The position numbers and the translations under genes are program-made. Positions 1 through 8,155 of a stretch of DNA of 64,000 nucleotides are shown here, piece after piece. This DNA is from Ferruginivarius sediminum. Lineage in GTDB: Bacteria > Pseudomonadota > Alphaproteobacteria > Kiloniellales > Rhodovibrionaceae. How positions within the stretch are numbered: position 1 is the first letter of the stretch; each line of letters begins with the position of its first letter. Where the stretch lies: the NCBI RefSeq assembly GCF_003344765.1, contig NZ_QPMH01000012.1, forward strand, positions 48,486 to 112,485, written 5' to 3'. The notes beneath the pieces were generated by a model. It made no database searches, had not been told where the DNA came from, and was given only the letters and a program-made list of their open reading frames with translations.

Positions 1-55
1 GATGTCCGACGCGTTGCTTGATGGAGTTCACGTTCCAGGTGGCGATCCTAGGCAT
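1..55 (-). CDS. xth: Exodeoxyribonuclease III, N-terminal fragment cut by window edge
   Basis: Reading the minus strand from an ATG at 53-55 gives about 18 residues beginning MPRIATWNVNSIKQR, the characteristic first strand of the exonuclease III/AP endonuclease fold, where the Asn of the WNVNS motif helps to bind metal. An AGAGG ribosome binding site precedes the ATG. Only this start is present; the rest lies left of the window. Xth repairs abasic sites and degrades duplex DNA 3' to 5'. The identification rests on a short but very conserved motif. Confidence 0.7.
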   Translation of the reverse strand, partial: MPRIATWNVNSIKQRVGH

Positions 56-247
56 CGCTGGCCTCTGAATTCGTCGACCGTGAGATGAAGTGCTAACAGC
101 ATGCGAATCCGCAGCTCTCACTCGCTCTCCATAACCTAGCCAGACCCTTCGCGAAAGGAGTTCACGATAAGGACCGACAAGGCAGGTGCACCACAGGTTC
201 AACCCAATGCACGCGAGATTCGGCTTCCCGTGCCCTACGCGTGCCTA

Positions 248-2020
248 CTATACGGCGTGTGCCTGCGCCCGCGCCGGCGAGGCGCTGTCGGCGCGAGCGG
301 TCGCCTCGGGATCGAGGGTGCGCATCGCCTCGTACTGCGAGAGGAACACCTGTCCGGTCAGACCGTCCAGGAAGCGGGAGCGCTTCAAGCGGTCCATCAC
401 CGGTCCCTTTACCTCGGACATATGGAACGTCACGCCGGCGGACGAAAGCCGCTCGACGATGGCTTCCAGGCTTTCCAGGGCGCTGGCGTCGATCAGGTTC
501 ACGGCCGGGCACATCAGGACGACGTGCTTCAGTTCCGGCCGCTCGGCGACCATGTCGTAGATATTGTCTTCCAGGAACCGGGCGCTGGCGAAGTAAAGGC
601 TTTCGTCCACACGCAGCGTCAGGACGGTATCGCTCGTCGTGACCTCGTGGCGCAGGATGTTCCGGAAATGCTCGGTCCCGGGAACCTGGCCGACCACAGC
701 CATGTGAGGCCGGCTGGTGCGCCAAAGGTACAACGCCACCGACAGGCCGACACCCGCCGCCACACCCGCCTCGACGCCAACCGTCAGCACAACAAGGATG
801 GTGGCGGCCATCGCGGCGAAGTCGCTCTTGGAATAATCGAAGGTGCGCTTCAGGGCTTTCAGATCCACAAGCGACAGCACCGCCACGATGATCGTGGCCG
901 CCAGGGTCGCCTTCGGCAGGTAGAAGAACAGCGGTGTCAGGAACAGCGCCGTCAGCGCGATGCCAACCGCTGTGAAGACGCCCGCCATCGGGGTCTCCGC
1001 GCCGGCATCGAAGTTCACGACCGAGCGGGCGAAGCCACCGGTCACCGCATAGCCGCCGGAGAATGCGGCTGCCAGGTTGGCCGCGCCAAGGCCGATCAGT
1101 TCGTTGTTGGCCTCCACCCGCTGGCGCTTCTTGGCGGCCAGCGTCTGCGCCACCGACATCGATTCGACAAAGCCGATAACGCTGATCAGGAGCGCCGCGG
1201 GCGCCAGGGTCGCGAAAAGGTCGAGGTCCATCGGCGGCGCGCTGACCGGCGGCAGGCCCTGGGGAATGGTGCCGACGATATCGACGCCGCTCTGGCCCAG
1301 GTTCAGGAGTGAGACCAACGAGGTCGTCACGATTACCGCCGCGACCGGGCCGGCCTTGGTGAGAACCCCGGCCAGTTGTGCCGGAATGCCCAGCCGAAGC
1401 AGGAGCGGCTTCAGCCGGCTACGCACCCAGAACAGGAACGCTGTCGCCGCCGCGCCGATTCCGAGCGTCCAGAGGTTGGTTTCGTCGATGTGCCGGGCCA
1501 GGGATCCGACGATGGAGAACAGCGAGTGCCCGTGCGCCTCCACGCCCAGGATATGCTTGAGCTGGCTGGAAGCGATCAGAATTCCCGAGGCGGTGATGAA
1601 TCCGGACACCACGGGATGGCTCAGCAAGTTCGCGAGGAACCCGAGCCGGGCGACGCCCATCGCGATCAGCATGCCCCCCGAGAGCAGCGCCAGGGCGATC
1701 GCCGCGCCCAGGTATTCGGGCGAACCGGGCTCGGCCACCTTGGAGACGGCGGCCGCCGTCATCAGTGAGACCACTGCCACCGGCCCGACCGCCAGCGCCC
1801 GGCTTGTGCCGAAGACGGCATAGGCCACCAGCGGCAGGATGCTGGCGTAGAGCCCGACCTGGGGCGGCAGGCCCGCCAGTAATGCGTAGGCCAGGCTTTG
1901 CGGGATCAGCATGATGGTGACGATGATCGCCGCCACCAGATCCGCGGAGAACTCCGGCCCGCGATACCGGCTGAGCCAGGTGATGGCGGGCACGGCGCTG
2001 CTAAGGGCGGGAAGTCGCAT
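248..2020 (-). CDS. SulP/SLC26 family sulfate permease-like transporter with STAS domain
   Basis: This 590-residue protein has the SulP order: a hydrophobic N-terminal half with the signature region around IPQSLAYALLAGLPP and further membrane segments to about residue 430, then a cytoplasmic STAS domain (about 450-560). SulP proteins move sulfate or other anions, usually with a cation. It is the last gene of a minus-strand run, 33 bp after the sulfide oxidoreductase fusion and behind the sulfur dioxygenase, so it probably belongs to sulfur oxidation. It may handle sulfite or sulfate produced by that pathway; the direction of transport is not shown by the sequence. Family assignment is firm, substrate is inference. 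Confidence 0.88.
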   Translation of the reverse strand: MRLPALSSAVPAITWLSRYRGPEFSADLVAAIIVTIMLIPQSLAYALLAGLPPQVGLYASILPLVAYAVFGTSRALAVGPVAVVSLMTAAAVSKVAEPGSPEYLGAAIALALLSGGMLIAMGVARLGFLANLLSHPVVSGFITASGILIASSQLKHILGVEAHGHSLFSIVGSLARHIDETNLWTLGIGAAATAFLFWVRSRLKPLLLRLGIPAQLAGVLTKAGPVAAVIVTTSLVSLLNLGQSGVDIVGTIPQGLPPVSAPPMDLDLFATLAPAALLISVIGFVESMSVAQTLAAKKRQRVEANNELIGLGAANLAAAFSGGYAVTGGFARSVVNFDAGAETPMAGVFTAVGIALTALFLTPLFFYLPKATLAATIIVAVLSLVDLKALKRTFDYSKSDFAAMAATILVVLTVGVEAGVAAGVGLSVALYLWRTSRPHMAVVGQVPGTEHFRNILRHEVTTSDTVLTLRVDESLYFASARFLEDNIYDMVAERPELKHVVLMCPAVNLIDASALESLEAIVERLSSAGVTFHMSEVKGPVMDRLKRSRFLDGLTGQVFLSQYEAMRTLDPEATARADSASPARAQAHAV

Positions 2021-2053
2021 TTACGGGCTCACGCGGCTGGGAGGGGCAGAGGT

Positions 2054-3802
2054 TCAGGATGCCTTGGCCCTGGCCTTCGGGGCACTGAAGTCGCAGGCCT
2101 CCGGCGCCTCGTGCGCGGCCGGGGCGTGCGGCAGAAGCTCGGGCTTGGCCAGCCATTCGCGACCCTTCAGCATCAGGTCCCAGTAGATCCAGGGGAGCAT
2201 CTTCTCCTTCAGGAACCAGTTGATGCGCCGGGGCTTCGTCGGGTCCCACGGGAAGGTCGGCAACAGCTTGCCGCCGTAGCCGAACTCCGCCAGTACGATC
2301 TTGCCGCGCTCCACGGTCAGGGGGCAGGACCCATAGCCGTCGTAGATGGCGCGCGGCGCCTCGCCGTCGAGCACCGAGATCGCGTTCATCGCGGCCACCG
2401 GGGCCTGCTTTCGCACCGCCGCCGCCGTTTTCGCGTTGGGAGCCGAGCTGGCGTCGCCGATGCCGAAGACATTGCTGTAGCGGCTGTGCTGAAGCGTTTC
2501 CGGGCTGACCTCGACCCAGCCATTGGCGTCGGCCAGCGGGCTATTGCGTATGAAGGCGGGCGCGCGCTGTGGCGGGCAGACGTGCAGCATGTCGAAGTCC
2601 TTCTCGACGGTTTCGCTGCTGCCGTCCGGCTTCGTGACCTTGAACCACGCCTTGCGCGCCGGGCCATCGACCGCCGCGAGGTCGCTCTGGAAGTTGAGGT
2701 CGATGCCGTAGCGTTCGACATAGGTCATCAGGGCGGGCACGAATTCCTTCACGCCGAACAGCACCCCGCCGGCGGTGTGGAATTCCACGTCGATGTCGCC
2801 CAGAACCTTGCGTTTCTCCCAGTCGCAGCACGAGAGATAGGCCGCCTTCTGCGGCGCGCCGGCGCACTTGATAGGCATCGGCGGCTGGGTAAAGATCGCC
2901 CGTCCGCTGCGCATCGACTGCACCAGATCCCAGGTGTAGGGCGCCATCTCGAACATGTAGTTGGACGTCACGCCATTGCGGCCGAGCGTCTCCTGCAGAC
3001 CCTCGATGCCCTGCCAGTTCAACTCGATCCCTGGCGAGACGATGAGCGTGCGGTAGGCCAGGTGCTCGCCATCTTCCAGGACGACGCGATTGCGCTCCGG
3101 CTCGAAGCTGGCGACGGCAGCCTTCACCCACTTGACCTGCTTCGGCATGGCCGAGGCCATCGGGCGTTCGGTGTCGCCGCGCTTGAACACGCCGCCGCCG
3201 ACGAGCGTCCATCCCGGCTGGTAATAATGCGATTCCCGTGGCTCCACGACCGCGATGGAGGCGTCCGGCCGGCGGCCCAAAAGGCTCGAAGCGGCCGCGA
3301 TACCGCCGGAGCCGCCGCCGACGATGACGACGTCGTAGCTGGCCGCCGGCGTGATGACGGTTTCGCGGATCAGCGCATCCGTGCGCGCCCGCGTTTCCAG
3401 CCGCGAACGCAGGGCCTCCAGATCGTATCCGGCCTCGGCCGTGGTGCGGAGAATGGCGTTGGGGTCGAGGTGATAGGCTTCCGAAAGCGCCCAGAGCGTG
3501 GTCGAGCGCGTGCCCGTGCGGCAGAACGCCAGCACCGGGCCGTTCAACTCGCCAAGGGCATCGGCGAAGGCGCCGACGTCCTCGTCGCCGACTCTGCCCG
3601 AGACGACCGGAATATGCCGGTACGCCAGCCCCTGCCGCTCCGCGGCCGCGCGCAAGGCCTCGCTGCCCGGTTGGTCGTCGGATTCGCCATCGGGACGGTT
3701 ATTGACGATGGCCCGGAAACCCTGGGCGGCCAGGATTCCCATGTCGGCCTCGTTGATCTGTGGCGAGACCGATAGGAAGGGAGTGAGTTTGGCGACCTTC
3801 AT
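2054..3802 (-). CDS. Fusion of phosphatase-like (DUF442/TIGR01244) domain and sulfide:quinone oxidoreductase-like flavoprotein
   Basis: The 582-residue protein starts at the internal ATG at 3802, which has a GAGAGG site and directly opens the conserved domain. Residues 1-140 are a DUF442/Blh-type rhodanese-phosphatase-like domain with a Cys94 loop (CRTGTRS). Residues 155-550 are an FAD/NAD(P) oxidoreductase with GGGSGG near 162-167 and close similarity to mitochondrial-type SQR, including IKCAGAPQK with Cys313 and a C-terminal KTAAAV region. SQR oxidises sulfide to sulfane sulfur and passes electrons to quinone. By memory of human SQOR, the second redox Cys (Cys379) corresponds here to Ala451, while Cys409 in LHVCPP is extra. 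It sits between the dioxygenase and SulP genes, probably in one operon. Confidence 0.85.
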   Translation of the reverse strand: MKVAKLTPFLSVSPQINEADMGILAAQGFRAIVNNRPDGESDDQPGSEALRAAAERQGLAYRHIPVVSGRVGDEDVGAFADALGELNGPVLAFCRTGTRSTTLWALSEAYHLDPNAILRTTAEAGYDLEALRSRLETRARTDALIRETVITPAASYDVVIVGGGSGGIAAASSLLGRRPDASIAVVEPRESHYYQPGWTLVGGGVFKRGDTERPMASAMPKQVKWVKAAVASFEPERNRVVLEDGEHLAYRTLIVSPGIELNWQGIEGLQETLGRNGVTSNYMFEMAPYTWDLVQSMRSGRAIFTQPPMPIKCAGAPQKAAYLSCCDWEKRKVLGDIDVEFHTAGGVLFGVKEFVPALMTYVERYGIDLNFQSDLAAVDGPARKAWFKVTKPDGSSETVEKDFDMLHVCPPQRAPAFIRNSPLADANGWVEVSPETLQHSRYSNVFGIGDASSAPNAKTAAAVRKQAPVAAMNAISVLDGEAPRAIYDGYGSCPLTVERGKIVLAEFGYGGKLLPTFPWDPTKPRRINWFLKEKMLPWIYWDLMLKGREWLAKPELLPHAPAAHEAPEACDFSAPKARAKAS

Positions 3803-3934
3803 GGAGCCTCTCCAGATGGCAATGCTTGAGCGCCGCACCGCAACAGCACGGCACGCCTGACCCCTGCCGGCATAGCCGGCGGAGTGCGAAACACGCGGGA
3901 TGACGGCGCCGGGTGTCCTGGCGCCGCAGACTGG

Positions 3935-4816
3935 TTACAGCGTGTCGACGGGGATCTTCAGATAGACGGTCCCGTTATCCTCCGCCGGCGGCATCTTGCC
4001 CGCGCGCATGTTCACCTGCACGGACGGCAGGATCAGGCGCGGCATGCCCAGCGTCGCATCGCGGCCGGTGCGCATGCGCACGAAGTCCTCCTCGCTGACG
4101 CCCTCGTGGACGTGGACGTTATTCCGCTTTTCCTCGCCGATTGTGGTTTCCCACTTGTACTCATCGCGCCCCTCGGCCTTGTAGTCGTGGCACATGAACA
4201 GCCGAGTCTCGTCCGGCAGCGCGAAGATTTTCTGGATCGAGCGGAAGAGCTGTCGCGCGTCCCCGCCGGGGAAATCGCAGCGCGCGGTGCCGAAATCTGG
4301 CATGAACAGCGTATCCCCAACGAAGGCCGCGTCGCCGATCACGTAGGTCAGGCACGCCGGCGTGTGGCCGGGGGTGTGCATCACACGGCAGGAGATGCTG
4401 CCCAACTTGAAAGTGTCGCCGTCCTTGAACAGCCGGTCGAACTGGCTGCCGTCGCGCTGGAACTCGGTGCCGGCGTTGAAGATCTTGCCGAAGACCTCCT
4501 GCACGGTCCTGATGTGCTCGCCAATGGCCAGGTTTCCGCCGAGCTGCTCCTTCAGATAGGGCGCGGCGGAAAGGTGGTCGGCGTGAACATGGGTTTCGAG
4601 CACCCATTCCGGCTGAAGCTCGTGCTCGCGGACATGGGCGATCATGCGATCCGCCGACTCACGGTTCGTGCGGCCGGCCGCCGGGTCGTAGTCGAGCACG
4701 GAGTCGACAAGGGCGCATTTCCGGGTTTCCGGGTCGGTAACCACATAGCTGACGGTGTTCGTCGCCTCGTCGAAGAAAGCGGTCACCTCGGGTTTCACGA
4801 TGACATCGGCGCTCAT
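3935..4816 (-). CDS. ETHE1-like persulfide (sulfur) dioxygenase, metallo-beta-lactamase fold
   Basis: The 293-residue product starts at the ATG at 4816 (MSADVIVKPEV), preceded by a GGAGGT site; the longer reading frame upstream has no such support. THVHADH supplies the HxHxDH metal motif, followed by HTPGHT, GDTLF and MCHDYK, the usual spacing of ETHE1/Blh-type iron dioxygenases. These oxidise glutathione persulfide to sulfite. It is first in the minus-strand operon with the SQR fusion and SulP, and divergent from a peroxiredoxin and a BigR-like regulator, a standard sulfide-detoxification context. Mononuclear iron is a family expectation, not seen here. Confidence 0.88.
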   Translation of the reverse strand: MSADVIVKPEVTAFFDEATNTVSYVVTDPETRKCALVDSVLDYDPAAGRTNRESADRMIAHVREHELQPEWVLETHVHADHLSAAPYLKEQLGGNLAIGEHIRTVQEVFGKIFNAGTEFQRDGSQFDRLFKDGDTFKLGSISCRVMHTPGHTPACLTYVIGDAAFVGDTLFMPDFGTARCDFPGGDARQLFRSIQKIFALPDETRLFMCHDYKAEGRDEYKWETTIGEEKRNNVHVHEGVSEEDFVRMRTGRDATLGMPRLILPSVQVNMRAGKMPPAEDNGTVYLKIPVDTL

Positions 4817-4930
4817 GATGACAACCTCCGCGCGGTGGTTTCGCGTATCCGGTTCGCCTCGACAGGCGGGCCGGGGCGTTCGGGGGTCCGCAAGCCGGCC
4901 TTTCAGCAAGGGCTGGACGATTGCGGATTC

Positions 4931-4979
4931 ATGCTTTAAAATTATTGCAATTATAAAAATCGAATATTAGCAACGAGTC
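4931..4979. promoter_or_regulatory. AT-rich divergent promoter/operator of the sulfur module
   Basis: This stretch between the divergent dioxygenase and peroxiredoxin genes is strikingly AT-rich in a GC-rich genome. It contains the 8-bp palindrome ATTGCAAT at 4944-4951 and a related ATTAGCAA at 4966-4973. BigR/SqrR-type repressors bind AT-rich dyads in such divergent regions, so this is the best operator candidate for the ArsR protein encoded at 5795-6214. Binding is inference. Confidence 0.5.
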
Positions 4980-5022
4980 AATCCCGATTCTGCATCAAAG
5001 TGTCGGGCGGATCGAGAAGGGA

Positions 5023-5724
5023 ATGGACATGAGCGAGCACCAAGATGCGTGGGATGCATCCGGGCCGGAAGCGCAACCGGGCCTGCCGCGGATAGGTGAG
5101 CCTGCGCCGCACTTTGCCGCCCGCACGACGCATGGGCCGCGAACGCTGGAGGATTACCGCGGCGAGTGGCTGATCCTGTTCTCTCACCCAGCCGATTTCA
5201 CGCCGGTGTGCACCAGCGAGTTCGTCGCACTGGAGCGTGCCCGTCCCGATTTCGAGGCGCGGGGCTGCAAGCTGCTCGCCCTGTCGGCCGACAGCGTTTT
5301 TTCGCATCTTGCCTGGATCCGTAGCATCCGCGAAGCATTCGCAGTCAGTGTCGGCTTTCCCATCGTCGAGGATATGTCGATGGGCATTGCGCGCGCCTAC
5401 GGCATGGTGCATCCGCGCGCAGGGGACACCTCAACCATCAGGGCCGTATTCTTCATCGACCCCCACGGAATCGTCCGTGCAATTACCTATTACCCGATGA
5501 CTGTCGGCCGATCGATTCCGGAGATGCTGCGCTGCCTCGCCGCTTTGCAGACTGCCGAGAAGGGCGGGGTGTCCGTTCCGGCGGATTGGCAACTTGGCGA
5601 CGACGTCCTGGCCCCGCCACCAGTTTCCGCGGACGAGATGGACAGGCTTGCCGAGGCGCCAGGAAACCGGGACTGGTATTTTCGCACCGTGCGGATGCGG
5701 AACGGGGAGATCAAGGGGACTTGA
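5023..5724 (+). CDS. 1-Cys peroxiredoxin (Prx6-like, AhpC/TSA family)
   Basis: The 233-residue protein has the thioredoxin-fold peroxiredoxin active site PADFTPVCTSE with peroxidatic Cys63, and the C-terminal extension ending in VPADWQLGD typical of Prx6-class enzymes. These reduce hydrogen peroxide and organic peroxides in the cytoplasm and may also act on persulfides. A GAGAAGGGA site precedes the ATG at 5023; an ATG two codons later is an equal alternative. It is divergent from the sulfur dioxygenase operon and followed by the ArsR regulator, so a role in controlling oxidants made during sulfide oxidation is plausible. Confidence 0.88.
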   Translation: MDMSEHQDAWDASGPEAQPGLPRIGEPAPHFAARTTHGPRTLEDYRGEWLILFSHPADFTPVCTSEFVALERARPDFEARGCKLLALSADSVFSHLAWIRSIREAFAVSVGFPIVEDMSMGIARAYGMVHPRAGDTSTIRAVFFIDPHGIVRAITYYPMTVGRSIPEMLRCLAALQTAEKGGVSVPADWQLGDDVLAPPPVSADEMDRLAEAPGNRDWYFRTVRMRNGEIKGT

Positions 5725-5750
5725 CGAACCCGCGGGCGTGCGCCGAAGGT

Positions 5751-5784
5751 AATTGGCAAAATATACGATTGCAGCAATTGGCAA
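5751..5784 (+). repeat. Direct repeat and short dyad in front of the ArsR regulator gene
   Basis: AATTGGCAA occurs at 5751-5759 and again at 5776-5784, and between them lies the near-palindrome ATTGCAGCAAT at 5768-5778. The half-site ATTGC is shared with the AT-rich divergent promoter at 4931-4979. It may be an autoregulatory operator; the second repeat runs into the ribosome binding region of the regulator. Confidence 0.35.
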
Positions 5785-5794
5785 GGAAGAAGGC

Positions 5795-6214
5795 ATGGAC
5801 GGCGGGGCCGCAACGGACGGAAGGGCCATCGTAGATGAGGCCAGCAGCGTGCTGCGGGCGCTTGCCCACCCGGCGCGCTTGATGATCGCCTTCCACCTGC
5901 TCCAGGGCGAAAAGTCGGTCGGCGAGATCGAGCATGAGCTGGACCTGCGTCAGCCCGCCCTGTCGCAACAGCTTCGCCAGCTTCGCGAGGCCGGCATGGT
6001 CGCGACCCGGCGCGAGGCGAAGCTTGTGTACTATCGCCTGGACGACGAACGGGTGCCCGGCTTGCTGGAAACCCTGCGCGCGTTGTTCGGCGAGGGGCGG
6101 GACTCCATTGCAGGGGCATCGTCCGTCGCGAGTGTTGCCAAGCCGGCCACCCTTTCAACGAGCATCGCCGCAACCGAGTGTGCGGTTTTCTCCGTGGCGA
6201 GCCGACGTTCGTAG
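5795..6214 (+). CDS. ArsR-family repressor, BigR/SqrR-like, without sensing cysteines
   Basis: The 139-residue winged-helix protein contains AHPARLM, GEKSVGEIEHEL, QPALSQQLRQLREAGMV and the VYYRL wing, closely matching BigR, the persulfide-responsive repressor of sulfur dioxygenase operons. The ATG at 5795 is chosen because AAGGAAGAAGG precedes it; an in-frame ATG at 5753 would add 14 residues. Compared with my recall of BigR, Cys42 corresponds to Phe33 and Cys108 to Gly99. The only Cys is at 129 in a low-complexity tail. The context says it controls this sulfur locus, but how it would sense sulfide is unclear. Confidence 0.82.
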   Translation: MDGGAATDGRAIVDEASSVLRALAHPARLMIAFHLLQGEKSVGEIEHELDLRQPALSQQLRQLREAGMVATRREAKLVYYRLDDERVPGLLETLRALFGEGRDSIAGASSVASVAKPATLSTSIAATECAVFSVASRRS

Positions 6215-6458
6215 CGGTCGCGGGGCGCAACCCAAAGAATACAACGCCATCATTCGCATCTAGCTTTGAGGGCAAAAGGATTCATTCCGCCCGCAAAGGC
6301 GTTTCCTGGCCCCAATACAGTATTTGGGCCGGCCGCAATAGTCGGTTAGTCTCCCAGCCCGACGTGCCATCGACAAGCTGGCGGTAAGCGTCCCGCACGT
6401 GCCGCACATTTGTTGTGCGCCGGTGCGCGGGCGGCCGATTAAAAAAGGGGAGGGTTGG

Positions 6459-7301
6459 ATGATTCACACCGCACTCAAGCGCTTCGGTTGCGCCGTGGCC
6501 ACAGCCGCCGTGCTGGCCACGGGAACTGTCACGGGCGCCTCGGCCGACGTTCTCGACAAGGTCATGGAGCGCGGCACGCTCGTTGTCGGCGTGAAGGCCG
6601 ACTACAAACCCTATGGTTTCCTCAATCCCGACGGCGATATCGTCGGAATCGAGCCCGATCTGGCGCAGGACGTCGCCGACACCCTGGGCGTCGAACTGGA
6701 ACTGGTGCCCGTCGTCGCATCGAATCGCATGCAGTTCCTGGACCAGGGCAAGATCGACCTGATGATCGCCACGATGACCGACCGGCCCGACCGGCGGAAG
6801 GTGGTGAACATCCTGAACCCGGACTACTACTCCTCCGGCACCAATATCATCGCCCGCAAGTCCGCGGAGTTCGACGAGTGGGAAGACCTCGAAGGCGTGC
6901 CGGTCTGCGGCATTCAGGGTGCTTTCTACAATCGCAAGACGCAGCGCGAGTTCGGGGCCAAGATCGTCGGCTTCACCGGTACGTCGGAGGCCTTGAACGC
7001 CCTGCAACAGGGCCGTTGCGCCGCGTTCGTCTATGACGACAGCTTCCTGGCCTCGCGCCTGCAGGAGGCCGAGTGGTCGGAGTACAACATGCCGCTCCAG
7101 ACCATCGACGACGCGCCGTGGGGCCTCGCGGTCAAGCACGGCGAGGAGCGTTTCGCCCGCTTCATGTCAGGTATGGTGGTGAAGTGGCACGTCGACGGGC
7201 GGATCGTCGAGCTTGAGAAGGAATATGGCATCAAGCCGACGCCGTTCACGCAGCGGATGCACGAGCTGTTCAGCGGCTTCGTGCCGAAGGAAGAAGGCTG
7301 A
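6459..7301 (+). CDS. Amino acid ABC transporter, periplasmic substrate-binding protein
   Basis: The 280-residue protein has a Sec-type signal peptide (hydrophobic AAVLATGTVTGASA, cleavage near residue 30) followed by a family-3 solute-binding fold: GTLVVGVKADYKPYGF, GIEPDLAQDVADTLG, and DLMIATMTDRPDR. The ATG at 6459 has a GGGGAGGG site. It binds a polar amino acid in the periplasm and delivers it to the two permeases and the ATPase encoded next. The substrate cannot be read from sequence; glutamate, aspartate or a similar amino acid is possible. Confidence 0.9.
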   Translation: MIHTALKRFGCAVATAAVLATGTVTGASADVLDKVMERGTLVVGVKADYKPYGFLNPDGDIVGIEPDLAQDVADTLGVELELVPVVASNRMQFLDQGKIDLMIATMTDRPDRRKVVNILNPDYYSSGTNIIARKSAEFDEWEDLEGVPVCGIQGAFYNRKTQREFGAKIVGFTGTSEALNALQQGRCAAFVYDDSFLASRLQEAEWSEYNMPLQTIDDAPWGLAVKHGEERFARFMSGMVVKWHVDGRIVELEKEYGIKPTPFTQRMHELFSGFVPKEEG

Positions 7302-7408
7302 TCGAACGGTCGCACCAATCGGGGGCACGGAGCGGACGCAACAGGTTCGCTCCGTACCTTGTGGACTTCAAGGGCGTGGCGAACGGCGCGTAACCGGCGG
7401 GAGGCGGC

Positions 7409-8155
7409 GTGGAAGATTTCTTCCAGTGGTTCCGCTGGCTCTATGACGAGACCGGCATCAATCTGACGATCCTGTACGACTCTTTCGACCGCGAGCGGAT
7501 GGTTCGCGGCTTTTTCAACACGATCTACCTGTCGCTCATCTGTCTTGCCCTCTCGGTCGTGATCGGACTGGTGGGCGCGTGGCTGCAGGGATCGCCGTTG
7601 AAGTGGACGCGTCGGATCGTGCAGGGCTACATCCAGCTATTCCGGAATACGCCACCTCTGGTGCAGATGTATTTCTTCTTCTTCGCGCTGGGCAGCCTGA
7701 TGCCGCGCATGGAGAACGAGTACGGCATCATGGAGCCGGTGCTGAGCAACTGGCACTGGGCCATCATCTCGCTGTCGTTCTTTGCCGGTGCCTTCAACGT
7801 GGAGATATTTCGCTCGGGCATCGAGGCGGTCCCGCGTTCGACCGTGGAAGCTGCGGAGTCGCTCGGCTACACACGCTTGAAGACGTACATTTACGTGGTG
7901 CTGCCTCTGGCTTTCCGCGTGTGCTTGCCGGCCTTGAACAACAACCTCGTGAACCTGGTGAAAACCACGACACTGGCCTACGCCATAGCGGTGCCCGAGA
8001 TGCTTTATGTCGCCAACCAGATCTGGTCGGACAGCGTCAACGTGCCGGAGATGATGACCTTCCTGCTGCTGGCCTACGTCGTGCTGGTCGGACTGCTGGT
8101 CCACGTGATGAACAGATGGGAGCGGGCGATGCGGCTGCCCGGCTATGGGGTATGA
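7409..8155 (+). CDS. Amino acid ABC transporter permease 1 (HisMQ/GlnP family)
   Basis: The 248-residue membrane protein begins at GTG 7409 after a GGGAGGCGG site. It has the His/Glu/Gln permease pattern: FFNTIYLSLICLALS, LFRNTPPLVQMYF and the EAA-like loop VEAAESLGYTRLKTYIYVVLP that docks on the ATPase. It forms the transmembrane pore together with the next permease, whose start codon overlaps its stop, so they are translationally coupled. Confidence 0.92.
   Translation: MEDFFQWFRWLYDETGINLTILYDSFDRERMVRGFFNTIYLSLICLALSVVIGLVGAWLQGSPLKWTRRIVQGYIQLFRNTPPLVQMYFFFFALGSLMPRMENEYGIMEPVLSNWHWAIISLSFFAGAFNVEIFRSGIEAVPRSTVEAAESLGYTRLKTYIYVVLPLAFRVCLPALNNNLVNLVKTTTLAYAIAVPEMLYVANQIWSDSVNVPEMMTFLLLAYVVLVGLLVHVMNRWERAMRLPGYGV

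Noticed and set aside
1898..3775. Long 625-codon open frame antisense to the SQR fusion
   Set aside because: High GC gives long open frames on the other strand. The minus-strand protein has recognisable domains and this one has none.
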